Part shown: one piece after another, positions 1 to 10,615 of the stretch
Layout: every line of letters begins with the position of its first letter
Numbering within the stretch: position 1 is the stretch's first letter
Assembly (NCBI GenBank): GCA_928212115.1
Contig: CAKMRJ010005412.1
Location: 249,808,147 to 249,872,146, forward strand
Reading direction: 5' to 3'
DNA length: 64,000 bases
DNA from: Lactuca virosa
Lineage: Eukaryota; Streptophyta; Magnoliopsida; Asterales; Asteraceae
Translations under genes and position numbers: made by a program
Notes under the pieces: model-generated
What the model saw: the letters and a program-made list of their open reading frames with translations, nothing else
Databases searched by the model: none
Told to the model about the DNA's origin: nothing

Positions 1-755
1 CTGATACCACTGTTGGGTTTTGAGCATTCTAACACTCCTATGGTGTACATGCAACCCTATAAACCTTGGATCTATGTTTTCTCTATTATACATGCAAATA
101 TTAACTATTCTAATGTTTCATCCTAACTATCATATTATGAAGCACCTATACTACAAGTTCTAGTAGATGACATACCTTTTGATGTAGCTTGATGTCTTCA
201 AGCTTAAAGAGCTTAGCCCCAATAGTGTGGAAGCCTCAAATGGAATCACAAATCACCAAAACACCTTGGAAGAACTTGAGAGAATATGTTGCACACTAAA
301 ATCGGCCCACACTTTTTTTCACACACTTCTCCCAATTTTGTGAGCCAAGGACCCCTTTATATATTATGGAGGATTAGGGTTACATCCATGTAAACCCTAA
401 TACCCATGACCTTTCATTTACATAGGATCCATGGGTTAAAAGCTCCATGGACCATCCATGAAAGCTTAGCCCAACCTAAATGAACTTGGCCCATTCCATA
501 TATATAAGAGTCCATATTTAATTAGTTCTTTTTGATCACTTAATTAATTCTAAATTAATTCTTGATCAATACTAATTAAATAATATTGTCATTAATATAT
601 TAGAACTTATAATATATTAATATAAATCATAAATATACTATTCTCAAAAGACTATCCATATAAATTGTGTCGGTGAAGTGCAACCCAAATGGACCATGCT
701 GGGTCGGGTCAAGTACATACCAAATATAGTTATGGACTTAGACATTAATCCAACA
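1..755 (-). mobile_element. 5' LTR and primer site of a minus-strand copia-like element (L)
   Basis: On the minus strand the LTR (11-755, about 745 bp) starts TGTTGG and ends CCAACA. It is followed at 10-1 by GTGGTATCAG, the start of an initiator-tRNA-Met type primer-binding site. This is therefore a 5' LTR whose body runs out of the window to the left. It is clearly related to the LTRs at 2612-3365 and 9316-10068, sharing the opening TGTTGGATTAATGTCTAAG. A TATA-like run lies near 352-364. It is inserted in the gypsy LTR that resumes at 756; the candidate target duplication GTTAT (756-760) cannot be checked because the other end is outside the window. Confidence 0.85.
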
Positions 756-1308
756 GTTATATGATTATTGCATGCTCAGTGGTTATTTTATATGTTACAT
801 GTTATGTGGGATGGGTTGAGGTTGTACTGCTCCGTGCGGTAGCCAACAAACCCTAGAGTATTCCAAATATGAGCTGAGGGCCCGGTAGGCATTCCAGACT
901 TGTACTGAGGGCTCGATGGCATTCCAGATACGAGCTGGAGGGCCCGGTTAGGCATTCAGACTCGTACTGAGGGCCCAGGGGTAACCCAGCTCGTAAAGCT
1001 GTGGACCCATTGTATGCTGTTTCAGTTTGTTATGATATGTTATTACTGACATGGTTATGTGGATTGTATGTGTATCGGTATTTTGGGGGTAACTCACTAA
1101 GCTTTCGGGCTTACAGTTTCAGTTTATTATTTCAGGTACATCAGGGGATCGCGGCAAGGCGAAGGCATGATCGTACAGCTCCTCATATTATGTTTATGTT
1201 TCTGGGAATACTCTGATAAATAATATTTTGAAAAGAAAGTTGTAATGTTTTGATGAACTTGACATGTTTTAAAAGTTTTAAATTTGTTTAAAATTTTTGG
1301 GTGTTACA
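756..1308 (+). mobile_element. 3' part of a gypsy LTR (M)
   Basis: The segment matches the 3' portion of the LTR at 51943-53920. It has the same repeated CCAGAnnnGAGCTGAGGGCC units, the box GGGGGTAACTCACTAAGC, the TTTCAGGTAC acceptor-like site and the terminal GTGTTACA. No primer site follows, so it is a 3' LTR or a solo LTR. It was cut on its left by the copia-like element and is itself inserted in the reverse transcriptase of element A at 1309. Confidence 0.8.
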
Positions 1309-2370
1309 ATATCATCAATAAAAACGATCACTGACCGATCCAACATCGGTCTACACACCATGTTCATGAGATCCATGAACGTTTTTGGGGCATTGGTGAG
1401 CCCAAATGGGCATCACCACAAACTGATAGTGCCCGTATCGAGTCCTAAAAGTTTTCTTCGGTATATCCTCATCCCGAATCCTCATCTGATGGTATCCCGA
1501 CCGAAGATCAATCTTGGAAAACCAAGACACACCCTGCAGTTGATCGAACAAATCATCGATCCTCAGAAGCGGATAACAGTTTTTCACTGTTAGCTTGCTC
1601 AGATCTCGGTAATCAATACACATCCTATGTGACCCGTCCTTCTTTTTCACGAACAGGATCGGTGCTCCCCACGGGGAACTGCTCGGACGGATAAACCCTC
1701 GGTCTAGTAGCTCCTGAAGCTGTGTAGATAGCTCCTGCATCTCGGGCGGAGCTAGCCGGTACGGAGCCTTGGCTATCGAAGCGGCACCCGACACCAAATC
1801 AATGCGAAATTCCACCTGCCTCTCTGGAGGCACTCCAGGTAACTCCTCGGGGAAGACATCCTGGAACTCCTGTACAACCGGTACACTGCCCACGTCCTTC
1901 GTGGTCTCAATCCTCGTATCTGAGATATAAGCCAAAAATCCCGAACAACCCTGATGAAGAAATCTCCAAGCCCTCGCAACTGAACAGAGGGTTGGCCCTT
2001 GCGAGGCCCTCTCCCCATGAATAACCAGTTCTCCCCCACTTCGGTTTCGAACCCTCACGAGCTAGCGCTCACAATCGATCATGGCCCCCCATTGGCCCCC
2101 AACCAGTCCATCCCGACGATCACCTTTAGCCCTCGCAACGGTATCGAGACTAGATCAACACGAAACATCTCCCCAAACACATTCAGGACACAGTCCCGAT
2201 ACACCCTCGCAGCACTCACGGTGCGGTCATCCGCAATCTCAATCTCCAGCGGGGACTCCAAAGTCCCCGGCGCATCCCGAAACTTCTGGTAAGCGTAAGA
2301 GATACAAACAATCGGGTAGCACCCGAGTCAAATAGGACGTGAATGGACATACCATTGACCAAAAAGGTCC
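1309..2370 (-). pseudogene. gypsy protease and reverse transcriptase fragment of element A
   Basis: On the minus strand, protease comes first (about 2370-2070) with the aspartic motif DSGAT, followed by VIVGMDWLGA. The linker and reverse transcriptase (2058-1309) follow. Recognisable RT motifs are VPPERQVEFRIDLV, SSSPWGAPILFVKKKDGS, MCIDYRDLSKLT and KIDLRSGYHQMRI. The frame shifts in the protease (after the LTRSFG residues), has stops near 2070, and shifts again before the catalytic box. The box reads FIDD and is cut by the LTR ending at 1308, so RNase H and integrase are absent. This is Ty3/gypsy pol by motif; lineage was not determined. Confidence 0.92.
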
Positions 2371-2397
2371 CTATACATAAGCCCACACACACACACA

Positions 2398-2469
<72 letters not shown>

Positions 2470-2510
2470 CAATACAAACCAATATGAAGAAGGAACGAGA
2501 AAACACGTAC
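2371..2510 (-). other. putative GT-AG intron between gag and protease (element A)
   Basis: On the minus strand the segment starts GTACGTG and ends GTATAG. Removing it joins gag and protease in frame as a phase-1 intron, producing the junction residues G-T-F-L-V-N. Element F has an intron-like segment at the same codon (55909-55975). Most of the length here is a TA/CA microsatellite (2383-2467), so this copy is expanded. Splicing itself is inferred. Confidence 0.6.
2383..2467. repeat. (CA)n(AT)n microsatellite
   Basis: A short CA run (2383-2397) passes into about 67 bases of AT repeat (2401-2467). It lies wholly inside the putative intron of element A, so its length is free of coding constraint. 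Reading it as protein gives only I-Y repeats, which are not real coding sequence. Confidence 0.97.
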
Positions 2511-2611
2511 CAGCCACGACGTCTGGCGCTGTCCGAGACTCCTCGGTGGTCAGCTGAAATGTGCGGCTCTTCACCGATGGAGCATCCGTCTTAGATGGGC
2601 AGCCATCAGTG
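2511..2611 (-). pseudogene. C-terminal gag fragment of element A, with target duplication
   Basis: Reading minus from 2606, the frame encodes a short gag tail that includes FQLTTEESRTAPDVV. This is the segment that precedes protease in this gypsy family (compare FQLTAEEARTVPDVV in element F). The rest of gag lies beyond element N, at 10074-10615. Bases 2607-2611 (CAGTG) are the left target-site duplication of element N. Confidence 0.75.
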
Positions 2612-3365
2612 TGTTGGATTAATGTCTAAGTCCATAACTATAATTGGTAAGACTTGACCCGACCCGGCATGGTCCATTTGGGTTGCATGGCATCATGCAT
2701 TTGGATAGACTATAATGAGAGAAATAACACTTAAGGTTGGTTAATATATTATAAGTTCTAATATATTAATAAGGTTATTTAATTAGTATTGATCAAGAAT
2801 TAATTTGGAATTAATTAAGTGATCAAAAGGAGACTAATTAAATATATGGGTTGATTGTGTAAATCATTCATTCTTATATATGTGGGCTTGTGATCCAAGA
2901 TTCCTTATGTTGGACTAAGTCCATGGGGTGACCCATGGATACTCCATGGAGGTTAAAATCCATGGAGCATAAGGAATGGGTAAAGTTATGAGTTACATGG
3001 TGTAACCCTAATACCCACCATATAAAAGAATCCCATGGCTCAAGAAATCGGGCACTAATGTGTGAGTGTGAGGGCTAGACGATTTCAAGGAGTGTTCAAG
3101 TTTCTCTCAAGTTATTCCAAGTGTATTTGCTGTTGTGTGAACCATTTGAGGTGTCACACTTGGGGCACTAGGCACTCAAGCTTCATGAAGACATTCTACA
3201 CCAAAGAGGTATGTATTTTTATCTTGTTATATTTATTATTTTTTATGCTAGATTAGGATAATACCTTGGATGTTCATAATTGTATGTATAATAGAGAAAA
3301 CATAGATCCAAGGTATTTAGGGTTGCATGTACACTTAGGAGTGTTAGAATGCTCATAACCCAACA
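2612..3365 (+). repeat. 5' LTR of element N
   Basis: The LTR starts TGTTGGATTAATG and ends CATAACCCAACA, giving TGTTGG/CCAACA inverted ends. It is 754 bp and close to identical to 9316-10068. Confidence 0.95.
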
Positions 3366-3366
3366 G

Positions 3367-3378
3367 TGGTATCAGAGA
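3367..3378 (+). other. primer-binding site of element N
   Basis: TGGTATCAGAGA lies one base after the LTR. It matches the usual plant initiator tRNA-Met primer site TGGTATCAGAGC in 11 of 12 bases. Confidence 0.85.
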
Positions 3379-3719
3379 CTAGGCTTGTTTTCTTGTTATA
3401 CTTGCAAAAGTAGCTGAAAAATCGAGTTGGATGCATATATTCGATTGTTTTGGCTGGAATTGGACTAGGAACATTACCCTAAGATGTTTTTGGACTTATA
3501 AACTTGTTTTTGATGTGGTAATGTTCATGCTAATCCAATTTCTAAGATAATTGTCATAATTTCAAGATTTGTATTAGTTTGTATGTTCATGCTAATTTCT
3601 TGAAGATTGATGATTTGAATTATCTTGTTCTTATGAGGTTCTTAGATTAATAGAAAAGTTGTGTGAAATAGTTGTTTTCAATCCATTTTAATCTAAGAGT
3701 TGATTCCAAAGTGTGTTTT

Positions 3720-4110
3720 TGTAACTTGTCCTCAAGTTATATGAAAAGTCACATTTAAGAATCATAAAATTCATAAAAGTTGGCAAAGGTTACAAAATGA
3801 AGAGTCTAGTTCTAATTAAATGGTTTTATGACTCCATAACTTGTCCTAAAGTTATGGAGGTTCAAGAGTCTCTTCATTAAATTAAAAAAAAAGTGTAACC
3901 TTAATTAGTTCCATAAGTTACAATAAAAATAAAAGTTATTTTTTTTTTATTAATTAGTTTAAAGTCTTCCATAACTTGTCCTCAAGTTATGGAACTTGAA
4001 GAGTTTTGTTTTTGTTTTTTAATTAAAACTACTTTAAACTCATAAGTTATGGAATTAATTAGTTTTGAATAGTTTCAAAACTTGCCCTCAAGTTTTGGAA
4101 TTTGAAAAGT
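3720..4110 (+). other. four stem-loops with an ACTTGYCCTcAAGT apex (family C of element N)
   Basis: The same apex sits on different paired arms. Copies are 3722-3739, 3832-3859 (11 bp, CTCCATAACTT with AAGTTATGGAG), 3967-3994 (12 bp perfect stem, TCCT loop) and 4073-4100 (arms AAAACTTG with CAAGTTTT). The second copy also has a perfect outer 9-bp pairing of AATGAAGAG with CTCTTCATT (about 3797-3877). The function of this post-primer leader region is unknown. Confidence 0.7.
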
Positions 4111-4225
4111 TTTCACTTATGAATACTTTAATTCCAAGTTAGCCCTTAGAATTTTAAAAGTTAAAATTCAACCCTTATACTTTATAATATTATAAGTTAA
4201 TAATATTTATATATATGTATAAGAG

Positions 4226-4400
4226 TAAAGTCAGTCTTACCGTTAGTAGGCCTCATTCACGAAGCCGGTCTATAAGGGGGGTATAAGGTTACTGCCTATA
4301 AAATGGCAGTTTAATGGGTGTCTACTCTCACCCACCGCTTCCTTGACTGGTGGAGGGTCGTTAGCCGAACGGGTAGGACAAGGACTATAATTCTCCTTTC
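4226..4400 (+). other. structured leader segment of element N
   Basis: A GC-richer island in AT-rich sequence contains consecutive short hairpins: ACTGCC with GGCAGT (4291-4310), GGGTG with CACCC (4316-4333) and CCACC with GGTGG (4332-4353). There is no coding frame. A leader or packaging structure is a guess from position. Confidence 0.45.
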
Positions 4401-4479
4401 ATTAAAAGTATTAATGATAAATACTAAGTAACTAAACTCTTATTAATACCCGATCTTACTTACTTAGGATGAAATTACA

Positions 4480-4896
4480 CTTTGCATTTTGCTTAAGTCG
4501 TTAGTGGAGCGTGTGTGGTTAACCGGCACACTAACCTGGACTTAACAAGGTAGGCAAAGGGTAACTTAATATTTATCATAGTATCGGTGGAGCGTGTGTG
4601 GTTAATCGGCACACTGATTAAGGGGTAAATATTAAGGGTACCAAGTATATTTGCATGGTTATTCACACCTTGTTTTGTGATCCTCGGTATCCCAGTCACA
4701 AAACTTGAAGGGCACACTCGAGATTGAAACATGCCTTTGAACAGTTCAATGAATCTCAAAGATCTAGGACTTTCAAATCCAATTAAAACCTAATAAATTA
4801 TTTCGTTTTTCATGGTGGAATTTGGTGAATCTTCATTCACCTACCTTCAAATATTTTATAGCTTGGATTACCGCATCCCTCTTCTAAGTTATAAAA
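4480..4896 (+). other. stem-loop cluster A1, A2 and B1 of element N
   Basis: A1 (4480-4559) and A2 (4565-4636) share the core GTGGAGCGTGTGTGGTTAA followed by a (C/T)CGGCACAC arm, but their stems differ. A1 pairs CTTTGC/GCAAAG, TTAAGTC/GACTTAA and GTTAGTG/CACTAAC. A2 pairs CTTAATATTTA/TAAATATTAAG (11 bp) and ATCGGTG/CACTGAT. B1 (4854-4896) has 13 paired positions (two G-T) around the apex ATTACCGCATCCCTCTT. The related copies are at 7094-7231 and 7650-7695. Confidence 0.75.
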
Positions 4897-5341
4897 CAGT
4901 TTGTTGGGTCCTAGCCTTAATATTTCATATTGGGTGTCATATTAAGGACTTTAAATCAACTATCTTGAATATCTCCCAAAAAGATGTCTGGTCTAGACAT
5001 TTATGATCTTCCCAAATCTCTTGAAACAAGCTTTCCTAAATGAAGATGATGTCCCATGGATATCATACTTCTTTCACCTCCTCCAATTATTCTCCCTAAC
5101 CCACAAGTTCCTAAAAAGTTTAAGGTCACTCAAGCCCTATTGGCAAGGCAAGGTCTAGGTGTGATCACATCTTGGAGATGTAGTCACATATTGACAAGCC
5201 GGGAGAGTTGGGTGTCAAAGTCTTGAGAAAGTTGGTGGCTCAACTACTTTCTAAGTCACATAGTGAGTTCTTTTGGGAATCCTATGAAATAGACTAAGAC
5301 AAGACCCTTAATGATCTTATCTATTTGCTAAGATCAACTTC

Positions 5342-6300
5342 CTAAAACGCTATGGACATTGACAATGATGACATTGGATATCCAGTAAAGCTCTCTCTTC
5401 CCAATGGAAAGGGATCGACCATAGTCAACTCGGTTGACCCAATGGTAAAGAGAGAGGCGAAGTCTGAGATAGTCCCATTATCAAGGGTCCATAGGTAACT
5501 ATTGCCAAAGGAAGGGGCATTGGTTACGAAGCTGCCAAATTTACCTAAGGATGTTAAAGTCAATAAGTTTGGCTCTACTTCAGGTAAAGTCCATTATCTA
5601 ACTCTATTAAGTACATGCTGATTCTGATCGCGAAGATGGATTTCAATCGCATGGTTCGGTGATCAGAATTTTGGGCTATTACTTAAGAGTTATGATATTT
5701 ATATTGCTTAGGAATAGATAACAACAAGGTTTTCATATGGGTTGTAAGGATAAGTTTTTCCACAAAGTTTTAAAATAAAAGAAAAAGGGTTTTATTTTAT
5801 TTATTTTAAGTATCCTTACAATGGCATTTGTGAAAAGTTGTTGCTTATAAGATTCCATTGATAGCAATATTGGAAAAATGGATTTGATTCTTTCGGTTGT
5901 GGTAGTGTCTAATATTACCAAATAAGGAAAGATTCTCATCACCCAAGGTTCAATTGGACCGAAACTTGGAATCATGCAAGTTGTATAGTATGATGAATGA
6001 GAACTTTCAGCTTGGAAAATTAAGACTAATTCCTTATGTGAATAAGGAAATGACTAAGGGATCGAGTACACATTCTTGTGCACTGGTCAAGTCCACCACA
6101 AAAGATCAAGAAGACTATTCTTCATGATTTACTTAAGTTCAGTAAATATGGTTATACTTATAAGTTTAAGTATAAGTCTGTAGCATTGGAGAAGTTTCAA
6201 TGTGAGACAGAACGAATAAGAAGAATCAAAGTATGGCAGAAAGATAAAAGTTTCTCAAATCTGAAAAGATGGGAGAGTACTTTAGTATCATGTTTATGAT
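5342..6300 (+). pseudogene. copia integrase-region relic in element N
   Basis: At 6078-6299 the plus frame contains SKYGYTYKFKYKSVALEKF. This resembles the copia integrase core stretch usually read as SRYGYVYLxKHKSEALEKF, and the usual upstream aspartates are degraded. Upstream (about 5342-5720), copia-like coding traces are broken by many stops. A perfect 8-bp hairpin TTCCTTAT/ATAAGGAA with a GTGA loop lies at about 6032-6052. The relic indicates descent from a coding copia element; no functional protein is possible. Confidence 0.5.
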
Positions 6301-7093
6301 CATCTTAATGATTAAGATACCATATCACATTTGGTCCTCTAAAGTCATCTTAGTGCACTCTTATGACTAAGAAGAGGAGTCATGAATTGTTGAAATGGTT
6401 AAATCAAAAAAATGAGTCATACTTCGTTCCAAAACAATTCTTAGAGTCATACTCCAAGATTGTAACTTGAGTGACATATCTTAAAGAGGGTTTGTTAACA
6501 CTAGTCAAATGTAAGAGTAAAAGGTTATCTACTCTTGTACATTTGAAATTGGTAAGTTGTGATGTTTTGGATAAAACAGAGACCAACTTAGGCCAATTGT
6601 GTAAAGTGTTAGTCTTGATAAAGAATCTGCACTATCTCTTGAATATTTGACAAGGGAGTCTTATATGTCAAGAGGACAGTGGGAGTCTTAAAGCTCTTGA
6701 AAGTTTCAAGACTTAATCAAGAATAAAACCCAAAGTCCTTCACTAGCACACGACTTGAGGTTTATAACCTATCGTGTTGAAATTTCTGTGCCTATTCAAG
6801 TTGGCTTTGCATAGGAGTTCTGAGAGTTCTCAATTGGTTGCACAACTACTTGGAAGCAATGGCAGGCACCTGAGGTGCCAAATGGCAAGAATTTAAGATT
6901 GCACAAGTTTAATCAATATGAGTTTGGATTTGTCACTAACCTTGTCTTGTGATTATGGTTTTGATAAATTCACATGGATAAGAACACATACACTATTAAA
7001 TCTAAGTGTCATAAGGTTTCTCTCCGATTCATGAAAATGATGGTGAGGAAACACTTTCACTAAGTAGATTTTAGCTAGATAGCAATTGTGATA

Positions 7094-7231
7094 TTTGCAT
7101 TCTCAAAGTCGTTAGTGGAGCGTGTGTGGTTTACCGGCACACTAACATGGACTTGTGAGAAGTGGCAAAGGTCTGAACAATTGAGACTATGATTACGGCA
7201 TCCCTTTTCATAGTTCTAAAATTGTTTAGAC
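7094..7231 (+). other. stem-loops A3 and B2 of element N, back to back
   Basis: A3 (7094-7169) repeats the GTGGAGCGTGTGTGGTT core with arms TTTGC/GCAAA, TCTCA..AAGTC/GACTT..TGAGA and GTTAGTG/CACTAAC. B2 (7171-7231) carries the apex TTACGGCATCCCTTT with arms GTCTGAACAATT/AATTGTTTAGAC (one G-T) and AGACTATGA/TCATAGTTCT (one bulge). The two hairpins are separated by a single base. Confidence 0.75.
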
Positions 7232-7649
7232 ACACATGTGAGCTATCTAAGAGAGGTGTATGATTTTGATAAAGTTTTATCAAAACAATCTAGTATCAGA
7301 AATCTGAACTTTGGTAAGAAAGTCAGCTGATTTCTGAGTACATGTCAAAGCTAGTGGGAGCATAAGTGTTATGCTAATAATCATCATGTTAGTGGGAGCA
7401 TGATAATTATGACAAAGGTTGCAAGTTAGCAATGTTAATTATAGAAAACAAAAGTTTCAATTCGTGAGGTTGCAGGGGTTGAAAAAGTTGTTTTGCTATA
7501 ATTAAGGGAGAGGAAATTATACTTCATTTCAATTCTAAAAGCTTAGATTGAGATTTTAATCGTATTTAATCAAGGATATATATATGAATTTCATGTTGGA
7601 ATGGCTCAACATAAGGAAATTCTATATATGGGTCCATTATTTGCGTTCT

Positions 7650-7695
7650 AAAATTCGATTATGATTACGGCATCCCTTTTCATAATCTGAATTTT
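7650..7695 (+). other. stem-loop B3 of element N
   Basis: AAAATTC and GATTATGA pair with TCATAATC and GAATTTT (15 bp, one bulged T) around the apex TTACGGCATCCCTTT. The apex is shared with B1 and B2 while the arms differ. Confidence 0.75.
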
Positions 7696-7999
7696 GAGAT
7701 CTTGGCAAATTGAAATGGAAATATTATAGCAAAAGACTGGTTTAGTCTTTATGTGAGACATCATGAATCGTGTCCCATATGCTTCAGATATAGGATCGAT
7801 TACATGTGTTATATTCATCCTTTCTAAAATTTTCCAAATGCCTGGGGCATTATGAAGGGAAAAGGTCTAGAATTGGATATGACTAAAATGATTAAGCAAT
7901 TGTCGAGGACAATCTAAGGTTTACCAAAGATTGGTTGCTCAAGGACAGTTGGAAGTATAATGTTAATTCTGGAAGGACCATATTGACATAATCTGTAAG

Positions 8000-9300
8000 G
8001 AGGCAACTCTTGTTCAGAAGTGATAGTCAAAATGGAATATGGAAATGTTTCAAAGTTAGAAATTATTCAATCTGTGTAAGATTAGGAAACTTAATGAAAG
8101 AAGGATGTTTCCAAGGAGCTGATCTCCTTTGGAAATGTTTCAAGTCTTTCTGACTTCGTGCATAATCATTAAGAGGATCAATGCATATAAGTTTAGAATC
8201 TAACAGATTTCAGTAAATGGCATGAATTTGGAATTCTTGCATTTGCAGTAAGGATTTGGGACTGTGAAAAGAGGATCATTGGAGTGATGTTCAATTGATC
8301 TATTTTACAAAGTAAAGATCATAGACAAACATAGTATGCATACTTGGTGTATGGCATGACTAGTGTTTAGAAAACATAGTGTACATGCTTTGAGCATGGG
8401 ACAACTATTGTTTTAAATTCAAGTATAAAGTTGATAAAACCGAAACAATGAATAATGAGTAATCAGTATGGTGATAAATAAAAGTGTATTTATATTCATA
8501 GGGTTTGATACCATATTTGATTCATTTATTCTTGTGTTTCACTTTGCATGTTTTGACTTCCAGAATAACTAAGTCGCTCTTCCTGAATGATTAAGTTATT
8601 CAAACCATCCACAGTCGGTCATATGTTGGAAGTAGATATGAATCAAGACTGTCATGGGTTGGTTTGTAGAGGTCCAAGTTGGTGGACAAAGTGGTGCTAC
8701 AACACTCAGGAGTGCTCATAAGTTCTGAGTATTGGATTCAACCCGCGCTCATTTGAATCACTTCATGGATTTTATCACGAGTGATCATGAGACGATAATA
8801 TCTTATATTCTTCAAACCTAGAGATATGAGTTGTTACTATGAGTTGGTTATACATTGATTGCACGAAAACGCATTGGTAACTCGATGTTAAAAAACATGC
8901 CTTTGTGTATGATTCAACAAGTAGTAGAACAAGCCATATGAGTCGAAGTTTATCCATTCCTTTTACCTTCGGGATAAAAGCGATATATGTGGGCCCCTCG
9001 ATGATTTAAAGATGATACATGTGAGTGCTTGGCCAAGCCAGGACTGATTTGATTTGTTCAATCAGTCAGTCATCATGAATCGGAAATCGGGAAACAACAA
9101 ATGGACAGAGAGAATGATTGATAATCCATGTCTCAGTCCATATGATATCTAGAATGGAGGAATATATGATCCCTTATCTAATGGACAAGTCATTGACAAA
9201 GGTCAGAGTTCATCGACAAGGTCAGAGTTCGACAGAAGCTTTTGAGAGCTACGATTGCTGATCGGTTCCTGAAGTCATACGCAATAATAGTTTTAGACTT
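8000..9300 (+). other. 3' internal non-coding region of element N
   Basis: AT-rich sequence with stops in all frames. The longest frames are 60-63 codons and show no family motif. I could not identify anything in it beyond its position before the polypurine tract. Confidence 0.6.
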
Positions 9301-9304
9301 ATCC

Positions 9305-9315
9305 AAGTGGGAGAC
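9305..9315 (+). other. polypurine tract of element N
   Basis: AAGTGGGAGAC lies directly before the 3' LTR start TGTTGG. This is the expected place and composition for the plus-strand primer. Confidence 0.8.
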
Positions 9316-10073
9316 TGTTGGATTAATGTCTAAGTCCATAACTATAATTGGTAAGACTTGACCCGACCCGCCATGGTCCATTTGGGTTGCATGGCATCAT
9401 GCATTTGGATAGACTATAATGAGAGAAATAACACTTAAGGTTGGTTAATATATTATAAGTTCTAATATATTAATAAGGTTATTTAATTAGTATTGATCAA
9501 GAATTAATTTGGAATTAATTAAGTGATCAAAAGGAGACTAATTAAATATATGGGTTGATTGTGTAAATCATTCATTCTTATATATGTGGGCTTGTGATCC
9601 AAGATTCCTTATGTTGGACTAAGTCCATGGGGTGACCCATGGATACTCCATGGAGGTTAAAATCCATGGAGCATAAGGAATGGGTAAAGTTATGAGTTAC
9701 ATGGTGTAACCCTAATAGCCACCATATAAAAGAATCCCATGGCTCAAGAAATCGGGCACTAATGTGTGAGTGTGAGGGCTAGATGATTTCAAGGAGTGTT
9801 CAAGTTTCTCTCAAGTTATTCCAAGTGTATTTGGTGTTGTGTGAACCATTTGAGGTGTCACACTTGGGGCACTAGGCACTCAAGCTTCATGAAGACATTC
9901 TACATCAAAGAGGTATGTATTCTATCTTGTTATATTTATTATTTTGTATGCTAGATTAGGATAATACCTTGGATGTTCATAATTGTATGTATAATAGTGA
10001 AAACATAGATCCAAGGTATTTAGGGTTGCATGTACACTTAGGAGTGTTAGAATGCTCATAACCCAACACAGTG
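9316..10073 (+). repeat. 3' LTR of element N and its right target duplication
   Basis: The 753-bp LTR ends CCAACA at 10068 and is followed by CAGTG (10069-10073), matching 2607-2611. Visible differences from the 5' LTR include CCCGG/CCCGC, TACCC/TAGCC, a T indel in the TATTTTTATC run, and AGAGAAA/AGTGAAA. Confidence 0.95.
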
Positions 10074-10615
10074 ATCCTCAATGTGGTGGGCATAGGCGCC
10101 GCCACTACTCCTCCTCCTCCTCCTCCCTGCAATCTCGGACAATCGGCCCGTGTCATCTCAGCCACACCGGCTGCCCCCAATGGGCTAGTTACCTCTCACC
10201 ACCAGTCCCGAACTCGATCCCTCAGCATACATGAAGCAAACCCCACCTTTTATGCATCCGGGAAAGAACTCATGCACTGGGCGTTCTCTATGTCCTCCAC
10301 CTAGCGTCGGCTAACTATGGGGTCCCTGACCCCAAAGAACTCCGGCTCCCCGCACGCCTTGAACTCCTGGAACAAGGGAGTTCAGGCCTCGACCTGGCCC
10401 ACAGCAATCTCAGCCCTGAATGACCTCAGCCTCTCCTCCATAATCTCCATCATCCCTTCCTTGACTGTCCCAAAAATCACTACAGCAGCGTCAAGGATGC
10501 CTCTAGTAACCTCGACTGCAATAAGCTCACACAACCTCTCATCGATGGGCTCAGTAGCGTCGCTCGACCCAGATCCAGATCCTGATCCCCCTGCTCCAAA
10601 TCGTGTCACCACCAT
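10074..10615 (-). pseudogene. gypsy gag fragment of element A
   Basis: The start codon at 10615-10613 (minus) gives MVVTRFGAGGSGSGSGS, the same opening as gag in elements B and F (RRFExxSGSGSG). The capsid-like region is recognisable but broken by stops at about 10320-10180. The zinc-knuckle part is deleted: the frame jumps to the short A-P-T-L-R-I-T tail just before element N. Gag resumes at 2606-2511 on the other side of N. The start was chosen by alignment with the homologous gags at 16613 and 54693. Confidence 0.85.

Larger units (their letters stand above)
2612..10068 (+). mobile_element. complete non-coding copia-like LTR element (N)
   Basis: The element is 7,457 bp: 5' LTR 2612-3365, internal 3366-9315, 3' LTR 9316-10068. 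It is flanked by CAGTG at 2607-2611 and 10069-10073. The LTRs differ at roughly nine sites over about 754 bp by eye (near 1%), so the insertion is recent. The internal region nevertheless has no open frame above 88 codons, only traces of copia integrase, and an unusual density of stem-loops. This fits a non-autonomous (LARD-type) family moved in trans. It interrupts element A at the gag/protease boundary. Confidence 0.92.

Noticed and set aside
2371..2574. Minus-strand frames with long I-Y repeats
   Set aside because: They are translations of the AT microsatellite inside the putative intron, not protein.
2612..10068. Element N as a retrozyme with hammerhead ribozymes
   Set aside because: I looked for CTGATGA plus GAAA core arrangements in its LTRs and interior and saw none; LTR and interior sizes are also far larger than retrozymes.
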